A DNA stretch of 39,392 bases, taken from the NCBI GenBank assembly GCA_949297445.1, contig CASFSS010000012.1:1-39392 (forward strand), in the 5' to 3' direction. Positions 33,501-39,392 of the stretch are shown piece by piece. Each line of letters opens with the position of its first letter. Position 1 is the stretch's first letter. The stretch is from an uncultured bacterium (GTDB lineage: Bacteria > Bacillota_I > Bacilli_A > RFN20 > CAG-826). The notes below the pieces were generated by a model. That model saw nothing but the letters and a program-made list of their open reading frames with translations. It was not told the origin of the DNA and did no database searches. Made by a program: the position numbers and the translations under genes.

Positions 33501-34137
33501 TGCCAAAAAGATTCAAAATTGTTTTGTCTTCTAAGCCAATTGCCTTAAGCATAATTGTTGCAGGCATTTTTCTTTGGCGGTCGATACGAACGTGCAATAA
33601 ACCCTTCGTATCCGACTCGAACTCTAACCACGTTCCGCGCGTAGGAATGAGGTCAGCATTATATAAAAACTTACCACTTTTAACATCAACCGATTTTGCT
33701 AAATATGCACCTGGTGAACGAACAATTTGGCTGACGATAACACGTTCAGCACCATTGATGACGAATGTTCCGCTTTCTGTCATTAAAGGTATATCACCCA
33801 TAAAGGCATTGGCTTCTTTCATCTCGCCAGTTTTCGCAAAGCGTAAGCGTAATTTAGCACGCAATTTAGCACTATAAGTTTTGTCTCTTTCTTTGCATTG
33901 GAAGTAGGTATATTCAGGCTTTTGTAATTCGCTTGATACATAATCAATGAAAACATCGTCACTATAATTAGCTATTGGAAAAACTTCTTGCAATACTTCT
34001 TCGATACCTTTTTCCAAAAACCACTTATATGAATCAGTCTGAATTTCCACTAAATATGGAAGCGATAAACTTCCACTAATTTTTGAGAAGTTGATGCGAT
34101 CATTTGGTAAAGTTTTGTAATCTTTGTAACTATTCAT
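30514..34137 (-). CDS. rpoB: DNA-directed RNA polymerase subunit beta
   Basis: A 1207-residue catalytic subunit. Beginning at [10 protein letters not shown], it shows the rifampicin-pocket segment [17 protein letters not shown] followed by [13 protein letters not shown], then [20 protein letters not shown] and [11 protein letters not shown]. The residue equivalent to E. coli His526 is Asn503 here (AAT at 32629-32631), while the Asp516 and Ser531 equivalents are unchanged. The in-frame ATG at 34164 lies within the methyltransferase gene. The ATG at 34137, six bases after AAAGGAG and overlapping the end of the methyltransferase gene by 8 bases, is the likely start and implies coupled translation. 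Confidence 0.98.
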   Translation of the reverse strand: MNSYKDYKTLPNDRINFSKISGSLSLPYLVEIQTDSYKWFLEKGIEEVLQEVFPIANYSDDVFIDYVSSELQKPEYTYFQCKERDKTYSAKLRAKLRLRFAKTGEMKEANAFMGDIPLMTESGTFVINGAERVIVSQIVRSPGAYLAKSVDVKSGKFLYNADLIPTRGTWLEFESDTKGLLHVRIDRQRKMPATIMLKAIGLEDKTILNLFGKNEMLVETLAKNEDIARPSDALVEIFKKLKPGEPITAEGVSNFLVQKFFDHKRYDLGIAGRFKYKTKLGIYNRLVDRTLAENLVSAEGEVLYRKGYTLTKEDVESLRDNEVFEKGAHARKVEANKALVEALERISPKGKNAAETKNQIKEEFGGIVNIIDVYADEEKKRVVPIIGTDLNLTVSCVTFSDIIAIFSYFIDIIEGFGETDDIDNLSNRRIRSVGELIQTQFRIGLSKMAKTVQQKMSISDMSSVTLQSLINTRPLSTSIREFFASSQLSQFMDQTNPLAELTNKRRISALGPGGITRDRASMDVRDVHPTHYGRICPIETPEGQNIGLINNLATYAKVNQYGFIQTPYRIVRDCIITDESVYLAVDDERDHYIASANVRQDPKTHEILDEEVICRHNGENIVARKELIDYIDVSPKQIVSIASACIPFLENDDTTRALMGANMQRQALPLLRPHAPYVGTGLEHKIATDSGLAVIAANDGVVKYIDSQMVVVKEENFDRVYQLLKFERSNQGTCINQSAIVKVGQTVHKGDVLADGPSMENGDLALGQNVTIAFMTWEGYNYEDAVIMSERLVKDDTYTSIHIEEYEIECRDTKLGPEEITRDIPNVSEEAKAFLDENGIVIPGAEVHEGDILVGKTTPKGQSEPTPEEKLLMAIFAEKAKEGKDTSLRVPHGGSGIVLDVKIFSRQNGDELPAGVNKSIRIYIVQKRKISEGDKMSGRHGNKGVISRILPVEDMPFLADGTPIDIMLNPLGVPSRMNIGQILEIHLGLACKKLGLKVATPVFDGISNDEIFDLMKKANIDTDGKTILYDGRTGERFDERISVGVMYMIKLVHMVDDKLHARATGPYSLVTQQPLGGKAQNGGQRFGEMEMWALEAYGAAHTLQEIDTIKSDDRVGRRKTYEAIIKGLDIPKPGIPEAFKVLCKELMALGLDVQLLNTNGDVIDTDVLAKEAQQEERKINSTIRNLVGEGKESDEIQKPEEIDELLN

Positions 34138-34756
34138 GCATGGCTCCTTTTTTATCATTTTCAATCATTGTGGCTTGAATTATTACGTAACCTTTTTTCT
34201 TTCTTAACACTTGTACAAACGAATAATGTTTTTGTAAGAAGTTAAGGGTAGAATCAGCACCTTGTGCCTTTCTAATAACCACAAATAACGAACCGCCATC
34301 GATTAAATGTTCTTTGGCCCCCACATAGATGTTTGTAAGAACTTTCTTACCGGCTCTAATTGGAGGGTTAGAAACAATTGAATCGAATTTTCCTTCAATA
34401 TTTTGGTATACATCGCTTTGAAGGATAGCTACTTGTTCATGTATACCCATGCGCTTCGCGTTCTCTTGCGCTAACGCTAGCGCGCGATTATTTATGTCGC
34501 ACATGGTAACGTGCGACTTTTTGACATAGGCTAGAACAAGACCAATTGGACCATATCCGCAACCTAAATCAAGAATTTTTTTGCCTAGATTGAGGGGCAA
34601 GAGAGTTTCTAATAATATCTCTGTCCCTCGATCTAATGCATTCTTAGAAAAAACTCCGTTATCGCTTATAAAACTATATTGATGTCCATTAAGTTCAAAT
34701 TTTATTTCTCGTAAACGAGAAATAAGTTCTTCGTCATTCTCAAAATAGTGCGACAC
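34130..34756 (-). CDS. Class I SAM-dependent methyltransferase, RsmC-like
   Basis: A 208-residue soluble protein with the small-subunit-rRNA guanine methyltransferase fold (MTS). Motif I is [12 protein letters not shown] (61-72), the acidic SAM ribose position is MCDINN (85-90), and the catalytic NPPI is at 130-133 within SNPPIRAGK. It corresponds to the B. subtilis ybxB position between rplL and rpoB, and so probably modifies 16S rRNA (RsmC-type N2-guanine); the exact base is not shown by sequence. Only a single MTS domain is present, unlike the double-length E. coli RsmC. The start is GTG at 34756 with TAGGA seven bases upstream. The stop is TAG, inside rpoB. Confidence 0.88.
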   Translation of the reverse strand: MSHYFENDEELISRLREIKFELNGHQYSFISDNGVFSKNALDRGTEILLETLLPLNLGKKILDLGCGYGPIGLVLAYVKKSHVTMCDINNRALALAQENAKRMGIHEQVAILQSDVYQNIEGKFDSIVSNPPIRAGKKVLTNIYVGAKEHLIDGGSLFVVIRKAQGADSTLNFLQKHYSFVQVLRKKKGYVIIQATMIENDKKGAMHE

Positions 34757-34773
34757 AAAAATTTCCTAAATAA

Positions 34774-35151
34774 TTATTTAATTTCGACTTCGGCACCAGC
34801 TTCGACGAGCGCTTTCTTGTGCTCTTCAGCTTCCACTGGAGAAATGTGTTCCTTAATGTTTGTAGGAGCGGCATCAACAAGTTTCTTGGCATCCATAAGG
34901 CCTAATCCAGTAATAGCTTGGACGGCTTTGATGACAGCAACTTTGCTCGCGCCAACACTCTTCAAAATTAAAGTGACATCAGCTGGACCAGCATTGGCGG
35001 TTTCCTCCTCTTGAGGAGCAGCGGCTACTGCTACAGGAGCAGCGGCTGTGACGCCGAATTCTTCTTCAACAGCTTTGACAAGTTCATTCAATTCAAGAAC
35101 TGTCATTTCTTTCAATGTGGCAATAATTTCTTCTTTTGTTAATTTAGCCAT
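34774..35151 (-). CDS. rplL: 50S ribosomal protein L7/L12
   Basis: Stalk protein that recruits translation GTPases. The 125 residues show the N-terminal dimerisation helix ([19 protein letters not shown]), an Ala/Glu-rich hinge and the C-terminal factor-binding domain with [22 protein letters not shown] and [20 protein letters not shown] precedes the ATG. It lies 22 bases after rplJ and the methyltransferase gene follows after 17 bases. Confidence 0.98.
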   Translation of the reverse strand: MAKLTKEEIIATLKEMTVLELNELVKAVEEEFGVTAAAPVAVAAAPQEEETANAGPADVTLILKSVGASKVAVIKAVQAITGLGLMDAKKLVDAAPTNIKEHISPVEAEEHKKALVEAGAEVEIK

Positions 35152-35173
35152 TTTTGTTTCCTCCTTAAAGTAA

Positions 35174-35662
35174 TTAATTCTTTGCTTGGCTCACCGCATC
35201 AACAGCGCGTGCAAACGCAGTGATAGGAGCATTGAGGCAAGATAAGAACATGGCAAGCAAGCCTTCCTTGCCTGGCAATTTAGCGATTGCGTTGACACCG
35301 TCGGCGTCAAAAACTTTTCCTTCAATAACGCCTGCTTTAATGACAAGCTTTGGGTTTTTCTTAGCAAATTTAGCTAATACATTTGGTGCTGATGTAACAT
35401 CTTTCGAAAAGACATACGCATTCGAGCCAGTTAAGTATTGATCTAAATCTTTAAAAGAAAGATTATCGACCGCTCGACGCAACATAGTATTTTTGTAAAC
35501 ATTACATGTCGCACCAACTTCGCGAAGTTTTAAACGCAAATCGTTTAATTCCTGGACCGTCAAACCGCGATATTCCACTACAACTAAACATTGTGATTCT
35601 TTGATTTGATCAGTCAAATGCAAGACGAGGTTTTTCTTGGCTTCGAGAATTTTTTGGTTCAT
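35174..35662 (-). CDS. rplJ: 50S ribosomal protein L10
   Basis: Base of the ribosomal stalk, binding 23S rRNA and several L7/L12 dimers. The 162 residues are slightly shorter than usual (about 166). Visible are [31 protein letters not shown] and the C-terminal helix ending AVSQAKN that carries the L7/L12 sites. AAAGGAGG lies six bases before the ATG. Its mRNA leader contains a recognisable L10-binding fold (35693-35757), so autoregulation is expected. Confidence 0.97.
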   Translation of the reverse strand: MNQKILEAKKNLVLHLTDQIKESQCLVVVEYRGLTVQELNDLRLKLREVGATCNVYKNTMLRRAVDNLSFKDLDQYLTGSNAYVFSKDVTSAPNVLAKFAKKNPKLVIKAGVIEGKVFDADGVNAIAKLPGKEGLLAMFLSCLNAPITAFARAVDAVSQAKN

Positions 35663-35692
35663 TTTAACCTCCTTTTGAATTTAAGAAGGCTA

Positions 35693-35757
35693 CAATATAC
35701 TGACATTACCTCAGCAACGGATTAAGTCCGAAGACGGTTGCTATCTATGGTATATTG
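35693..35757 (-). ncRNA. Ribosomal protein L10 leader (autoregulatory mRNA element)
   Basis: Outer arms CAATATAC and GTATATTG pair over 8 bp and enclose AGCAACCG, GTCTTCGGACTTAATCC and GTTGCTGAGGTA. This is the layout of the Firmicutes L10 leader, with its kink-turn-like GCTGAGG part. When L10 (with L7/L12) is in excess it binds here and lowers rplJ-rplL expression. It sits 30 bases before the rplJ ATG. Confidence 0.85.
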
Positions 35758-35770
35758 TGCTTCTAAATGA

Positions 35771-36448
35771 TTAGTTGAGTGCAATTCTAATCGATGGTCC
35801 CATCGTTGTATGGATGGAAGCCGACTTGATGTAAACACCCTTAACAGCGGCTGGGCGAACCTTTAATAAGGTATCAATCAATGCAGTTAAGTTGGTAGCA
35901 AGTTTTTCAGCGTCAAAACTGACACGACCAATTGTTAATGCCATATTGGCCTCACGGTCTAGACGATATTCAACTTTACCAAGTTTGATTTCATTAATTG
36001 CTTTAGCAATATCGACGGCAACAGTACCAGTTTTTGGGTTAGGCATCAATCCTTTAGGACCTAAAACGCGGCCTAATTTACCAATTTCGCCCATCATGTC
36101 TGGCGTTGCAACAATGACGTCATAGTCAAACCAGTTTTCCTTTTGAATTTTTTCAAGAAGTTCTTTGCCACCATAATAATCAGCACCAGCTGCCTTGGCT
36201 TCTTCAACTTTAGAAGTAATTGCAACAATCTTTTTAGTTTTGCCATTACCATGTGGAAGAATTAAGGTGCCACGAATTTGCTGATCGGCTTTCGTAGTGT
36301 CAATATTAAAACTGATTGAGACATCAACCGTTGCATCGAATTTGACTGTTGAAGTCTTTTTAACAAGTTCACAAGCTTCAGCGATGGAATAAGTTTTTGC
36401 GCTGTCGATTAACTCAAGACTAGCACGATATTTTTTACTTCTTTTCAT
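35771..36448 (-). CDS. rplA: 50S ribosomal protein L1
   Basis: The mobile L1 stalk protein, which helps release E-site tRNA and commonly represses its own operon. The 225 residues are near the usual 229-235. Characteristic are [22 protein letters not shown], the [18 protein letters not shown] segment that contacts rRNA and the C-terminal [24 protein letters not shown] lies 9 bases before the ATG and only four bases separate it from the rplK stop, so the pair is one unit. Confidence 0.98.
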   Translation of the reverse strand: MKRSKKYRASLELIDSAKTYSIAEACELVKKTSTVKFDATVDVSISFNIDTTKADQQIRGTLILPHGNGKTKKIVAITSKVEEAKAAGADYYGGKELLEKIQKENWFDYDVIVATPDMMGEIGKLGRVLGPKGLMPNPKTGTVAVDIAKAINEIKLGKVEYRLDREANMALTIGRVSFDAEKLATNLTALIDTLLKVRPAAVKGVYIKSASIHTTMGPSIRIALN

Positions 36449-36452
36449 AAAA

Positions 36453-36866
36453 TTAATCCCTCACTGTGATGCCCATATTACGGGCGCTGCCTTCGACAAT
36501 GCGCATCGCCGCTTCCACATCATGACAATTCAAATCGGGCATTTTGTATTCAGCGATTTCCTTTAGTTGAGCTCTAGTGATAGAACCAACAATAGTAGTT
36601 TTCGGATTAGCACTGCCTTTTTTGACGCCGGCTGCTTTCAAAATCAAAGAAGCAACTGGAGAAGTTTTGATGACAAAATCGTGTGACTTGTCTTCATAAG
36701 CCGTGATAATAACAGGAACAATTTCACCCTTTCGGTCAGCTGTTTTTGCATTAAAATCGGTGCAAAATTTAGGCATAACAACACCAGCACTAGCTAGTTT
36801 TGGACCAGGTTTAGCTTCGCCACCAGGAAGTTCCATCTTCACGACCTTTACGATTCTTTTACTCAC
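36453..36866 (-). CDS. rplK: 50S ribosomal protein L11
   Basis: GTPase-centre protein binding 23S rRNA, 137 residues (usual about 141). It shows LPGGEAKPGPKLASAGVV with the proline-rich N-domain and NCHDVEAAMRIVEGSARNMGI at the rRNA-binding C-domain. The start is GTG at 36866, nine bases after AAAGGAG. It opens the rplK-rplA unit behind its own promoter and a leader of about 110 bases. The secE and nusG genes usually found upstream are missing here; a metal ATPase gene lies there instead. Confidence 0.97.
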   Translation of the reverse strand: MSKRIVKVVKMELPGGEAKPGPKLASAGVVMPKFCTDFNAKTADRKGEIVPVIITAYEDKSHDFVIKTSPVASLILKAAGVKKGSANPKTTIVGSITRAQLKEIAEYKMPDLNCHDVEAAMRIVEGSARNMGITVRD

Positions 36867-36975
36867 GTGACTATTCTCCTTTCTTTAGAAATATTCAGTG
36901 TCGTAGTTAACGAACGGAACGTGCGCTCTCCTACGAAACGTAACTTGCGAATACGCACTCAAATAAACGCAAGCG
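36867..36975 (-). promoter_or_regulatory. Structured leader of the rplK-rplA mRNA
   Basis: The untranslated leader is more G/C-rich than other gaps and can form a CTTGCG/CGCAAG hairpin (36944-36949 with 36968-36973) and other short stems. L11-L1 operons are often autoregulated by L1 binding to such a leader; I cannot identify a definite L1 site. Confidence 0.35.
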
Positions 36976-36980
36976 CAAAA

Positions 36981-37010
36981 AGTGTATCACAAACGCTCGC
37001 ATATATGCAA
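36981..37010 (-). promoter_or_regulatory. rplK promoter
   Basis: TTGCAT (37010-37005), an 18-base spacer and TACACT (36986-36981) with TGA immediately before it, an extended -10. Confidence 0.65.
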
Positions 37011-37014
37011 TAAG

Positions 37015-37041
37015 AAATTTAAAAAACATTTATTTATGTTT
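37015..37041 (-). terminator. Weak terminator overlapping the stop of the metal ATPase gene
   Basis: AAACAT and ATGTTT can pair around AAATAA, which includes the stop codon, followed by more T residues. The stem is A/T-rich, so efficiency is doubtful. Confidence 0.4.
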
Positions 37042-39159
37042 TAATCTACGTGCTAAAATCAATAGCGAGTTAATGACCAAAACAATCGTTAAACCGGTAT
37101 CTGCCAACACGGCAATAATCATGTTTGAATAACCAAATAAGGATAAAACAAGGACCAAAACTTTCACAAAAATGGCAAAGGCAATATTAAAGATAGCAAC
37201 AAAACGAGCAATCTTACCAATTTGAATTGCGTCGTATATTTTAAGTGGGTGATCTTGCATGATAATTACGTCGGCATTTTCGACAGCAATGTCACTGCCA
37301 ATTCCGCCCATCGCGATACCAATATCAGCACGAATGATTGATGGTGTGTCGTTTATGCCATCGCCGGCAAACGCAACCAATTTTTTAGGCTTAATATTTT
37401 TCTGTTTTTCAATTTCGCGTTCCAAAAATTCCGTCTTATCTTGTGGTAATAATTTATAATGATATTCTTCGATGCCTACCTCATTGGCGACCGCCACAAC
37501 ATTGGCCTTAGTATCCCCAGATAATAAGACTACTTTAATGCCTAACTCATGCATCTTGTTAACAAGCAATTTCGCTTTTTCACGTACGGTGTCACCAATA
37601 ATAACATAACCAACATATCGACCATCAACAGCCACATAAATTGCACATCCATAAGTGTCAATTTCTACAAAATTATCCGTTTTTGACTGTATTAACTCTG
37701 CATTTCCAGCATAAATTGTGTGATTTTTATAAATTGTTTTGACGCCGAGACCCGCCAGTTCTTCATATTCTTGTTGTTCTAATGTCATGCTCGCAACTTT
37801 TTGATGAGCACAAATGGCTTTTGCGATTGGATGGTTACTGCGGCACTCTGCGGCAAGTAGATATTCCATGAAAAGACTCTCATTCATACCAAATGATTCA
37901 ATTTTGATAACTTGAAAATTGCCATATGTTAGTGTGCCAGTTTTATCAACAAATAATACGCCAACTTTCGTTAGGTCATCCAAGTAAGAACCGCCTTTAA
38001 TTACTAAACCATTTTTGCTTGCTAAACCTAGGCCGGCAAAGTAGGCAAGCGGTACCGATATGACAATCGCGCAGGGGCAGCCGATTAAAAGCACCTCTAG
38101 ACTGCGATATACCGATTCTGCCCAGTCATTTGTGACGAAGCCGAAAATCAATAAAAAAGATAAAGCAATGGCAAATACAATCGGTGTGTAAATTCTAGCA
38201 AAACGGGTAATAAAACGTTCGGTCTTAGTCTTTCTTTCACCGCTAGTTTCAACAAGTTCGAGGATTTTCGATATCGACGAATCAGAAAAAACTTTATCGA
38301 CACGGATGGTTATTGACCCACTCGTCAAAATTGAACCGCTCAATGCATTTTGTCCAGCGGAGGCATCAACCGGCAATGGTTCGCCAGTTAGACTGGACAT
38401 ATCAAGCGATCCAGCACCATCGATTATTGTTCCATCAACAGGAATAATTTCTCCTACTCGCACCATAATGGTATCGCCAATTTTTAAATCTTCTGGCTTA
38501 ACACGCACAATATGATCACCATCAATTAGATTGGCAAAATCAGCGCGCAGGTCAATTGCGTTTGAAATTGCTTCCTTTGATTTTCTTGTTGCAATATCTT
38601 CAAATAGTTGCCCAACTTGCCATAAAATGACAACCATAACGCCTTCAAAATATTCGCCTTCGCCTAAGATACCCATTAAGAAAGCGCCAATTGAAGCAAT
38701 TGTAATAAGTAGATATTCGTCAAGCGGGTTGGTTAATTTAAATATATTTCGAAAAACTTTATAAATAATATCGTATAAAACGATAGCAAGTGCGACTGAA
38801 TAAAAGACAATTTCCACTACCTCGTTAATGTTTGGAACAAAACGTAAAACAAGTATTATCGCTAAAGAAACAAGAATTCTTGTTAAAGTAATCCAAAATT
38901 TGGCAGTTAGAATTTTTGTTTTTGGCTTATTTTCTTTACCATATTTTGTTATTGAAATATCATCAGATTCAACTTCTTTAATTTTTTTAATCAATTCCGC
39001 CTCGGACATAGGAGCGTCTTTATAAGTGACAAAAAGGCGTTCGCCAACAAAATCGATGCTAGCTGAATCAATTCGTTCATCTTTATTTAAATGGCGTTCG
39101 CTTTTTAGCGCACAATTAGCGCAATCAAAGCCTTTTATACGATAGACTACATGTTTCAC
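37030..39159 (-). CDS. Heavy-metal P1B-type ATPase, Zn/Cd/Pb class
   Basis: A 709-residue membrane pump predicted to export Zn2+, Cd2+ or Pb2+. An N-terminal heavy-metal-associated domain holds DCANC (residues 12-16). Six to eight membrane segments carry the metal site GCPCAIVISVPLAYF (CPC near 360). Cytoplasmic motifs are SLTGEPLPV (actuator), DKTGTLT (phosphorylated Asp near 405), SNHPIA (nucleotide domain) and AGDGINDTPSI (near 598). CPC with a DCANC domain fits the CadA/ZntA class rather than the Cu pumps. The start is GTG at 39159 with a weak AAAGG site 12 bases before it. No metal-responsive regulator (ArsR/CadC type) lies in the window. It is transcribed alone, beside the insertion sequence. 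Confidence 0.93.
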   Translation of the reverse strand: MKHVVYRIKGFDCANCALKSERHLNKDERIDSASIDFVGERLFVTYKDAPMSEAELIKKIKEVESDDISITKYGKENKPKTKILTAKFWITLTRILVSLAIILVLRFVPNINEVVEIVFYSVALAIVLYDIIYKVFRNIFKLTNPLDEYLLITIASIGAFLMGILGEGEYFEGVMVVILWQVGQLFEDIATRKSKEAISNAIDLRADFANLIDGDHIVRVKPEDLKIGDTIMVRVGEIIPVDGTIIDGAGSLDMSSLTGEPLPVDASAGQNALSGSILTSGSITIRVDKVFSDSSISKILELVETSGERKTKTERFITRFARIYTPIVFAIALSFLLIFGFVTNDWAESVYRSLEVLLIGCPCAIVISVPLAYFAGLGLASKNGLVIKGGSYLDDLTKVGVLFVDKTGTLTYGNFQVIKIESFGMNESLFMEYLLAAECRSNHPIAKAICAHQKVASMTLEQQEYEELAGLGVKTIYKNHTIYAGNAELIQSKTDNFVEIDTYGCAIYVAVDGRYVGYVIIGDTVREKAKLLVNKMHELGIKVVLLSGDTKANVVAVANEVGIEEYHYKLLPQDKTEFLEREIEKQKNIKPKKLVAFAGDGINDTPSIIRADIGIAMGGIGSDIAVENADVIIMQDHPLKIYDAIQIGKIARFVAIFNIAFAIFVKVLVLVLSLFGYSNMIIAVLADTGLTIVLVINSLLILARRLKHK

Positions 39160-39185
39160 AATTAGTAAATGCCTTTCATTAAAAA

Positions 39186-39215
39186 ATTTTAATATTATTC
39201 ATAATTTATTTTCAA
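39186..39215 (-). promoter_or_regulatory. Probable promoter of the metal ATPase gene
   Basis: TTGAAA (39215-39210), an 18-base spacer and TAAAAT (39191-39186) in very A/T-rich DNA close to the insertion-sequence end; other -10 choices exist. Confidence 0.45.
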
Positions 39216-39291
39216 ACGATACGCAAAAAAATAAATAAAAAACAGCCGATAAATGAACTGAACCCAATTTAGTTCACAGGAAAAGAAAAAG

Positions 39292-39319
39292 CCTTCTATC
39301 GTATACTTACGGTAGGAGG
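39292..39319 (+). promoter_or_regulatory. Leader hairpin that sequesters the transposase ribosome-binding site (right copy)
   Basis: CCTTCTATCGTA pairs with TACGGTAGGAGG around TACT (12 bp including two G-U). The AGGAGG at 39314-39319, eight bases before the ATG at 39328, is thereby buried. Confidence 0.6.
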
Positions 39320-39327
39320 TTTTCTTT

Positions 39328-39392
39328 ATGGCAAGTAAAGGACAAAAGTTTAAGAAATATCCATCTGAATTAAAGAATAAGATACTCAAAGA
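39328..39392 (+). CDS. IS3-family-like transposase OrfA, N-terminal 21 codons (partial, right copy)
   Basis: ATG at 39328 with AGGAGG eight bases upstream begins the same 21-codon start (MASKGQKFKKYPSELKN and onward) as the left-edge copy and runs off the window. Basic start typical of IS3-type OrfA; the DNA-binding domain and the frameshifted OrfB are outside the window. Confidence 0.65.
   Translation, partial: MASKGQKFKKYPSELKNKILK

Larger units (their letters stand above)
39252..39392 (+). mobile_element. 5' end of an IS3-family-like insertion sequence (right window edge)
   Basis: Exact reverse complement of positions 1-141. The element starts at 39254 with TGAACTGAACCC. Its first 23 bases also contain TGAACT/AGTTCA, able to fold back on themselves. 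Reading outward, it carries the leader hairpin and the first codons of OrfA and is cut by the window edge. Confidence 0.8.

Noticed and set aside
173-39159. Use of genetic code 4 (TGA as tryptophan)
   Set aside because: All proteins are full length with TGG tryptophans and no internal TGA is needed. Only avoidance of TGA is supported.
1-39392. Inverted terminal repeats as ends of a linear replicon, phage or composite transposon
   Set aside because: The repeats carry a transposase start and its leader and continue outward, and the interior is core chromosome (rpoBC, ribosomal proteins, tuf). Two separate insertion-sequence copies and an assembly break explain them better.
1-39392. CRISPR arrays, prophage genes, rRNA genes or riboswitches
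   Set aside because: Searched by eye for regular repeats, phage structural genes, rRNA and known riboswitch cores; only the L10 leader was found.

Overview
The window reads as a chromosomal contig from a low-G+C, monoderm, anaerobic bacterium of the Bacilli/Mollicutes side of the tree, most likely an uncultured gut-type lineage; the taxonomy is inference. Supporting points are B. subtilis-type ribosomal/RNA polymerase gene order, many lipoproteins, pyruvate:ferredoxin oxidoreductase, tRNA with encoded CCA, strong AGGAGG ribosome sites, and a nuclease-plus-ABC-importer operon laid out much as in mycoplasmas. Tryptophan is encoded by TGG and proteins are full length in the standard code. UGA is nevertheless almost absent as a stop: 22 TAA, 3 TAG and 1 TGA among 26 complete genes.

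Layout from left to right, with nearly everything on the minus strand. Positions 1-141 and 39252-39392 are perfect inverted copies of the 5' end of an IS3-family-like insertion sequence pointing outward. Next come PFOR (173-3715), a small Rex-like DNA-binding protein (3857-4267), a P-loop kinase (4306-4767) and tRNA-Lys(CTT). A six-gene operon follows in the range 13270 down to 5028: a MalK/MsmK-type ATPase, two permeases, a substrate-binding lipoprotein, a thermonuclease-like lipoprotein and a second lipoprotein with OB-fold-like segments. Two overlapping RDD-family membrane protein genes lie upstream of it (13463-15966). Then come tuf, fusA, rpsG and rpsL (16102-20378). A block of three extracellular lipoproteins (two M6-type metallopeptidases and one unknown, 20534-26468) separates rpsL from rpoC. 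The block rpoC, rpoB, an rsmC-like methyltransferase, rplL, rplJ, rplA and rplK runs from 26644 to 36866, with an L10 leader before rplJ. A Zn/Cd-type P1B ATPase (37030-39159) closes the window.

How it works together: the translation and transcription genes are the conserved core. The accessory genes suggest a scavenging life style, in which surface nuclease and peptidases digest macromolecules and a dedicated importer takes up the products. PFOR supplies fermentative acetyl-CoA and reduced ferredoxin, and a sensor-less Rex-like regulator beside it, with an 18-bp palindrome over the PFOR -35 box, suggests local redox or fermentation control.

Most interesting points: the nuclease/ABC operon with a coiled-coil insertion in its ATPase; the Rex-like protein lacking an NAD(H) domain next to PFOR; apparent leaderless genes with extended -10 boxes; Asn at the RpoB position linked to natural rifampicin resistance in mollicutes; palindromes in several promoters; and an IS leader hairpin that hides its own ribosome-binding site.
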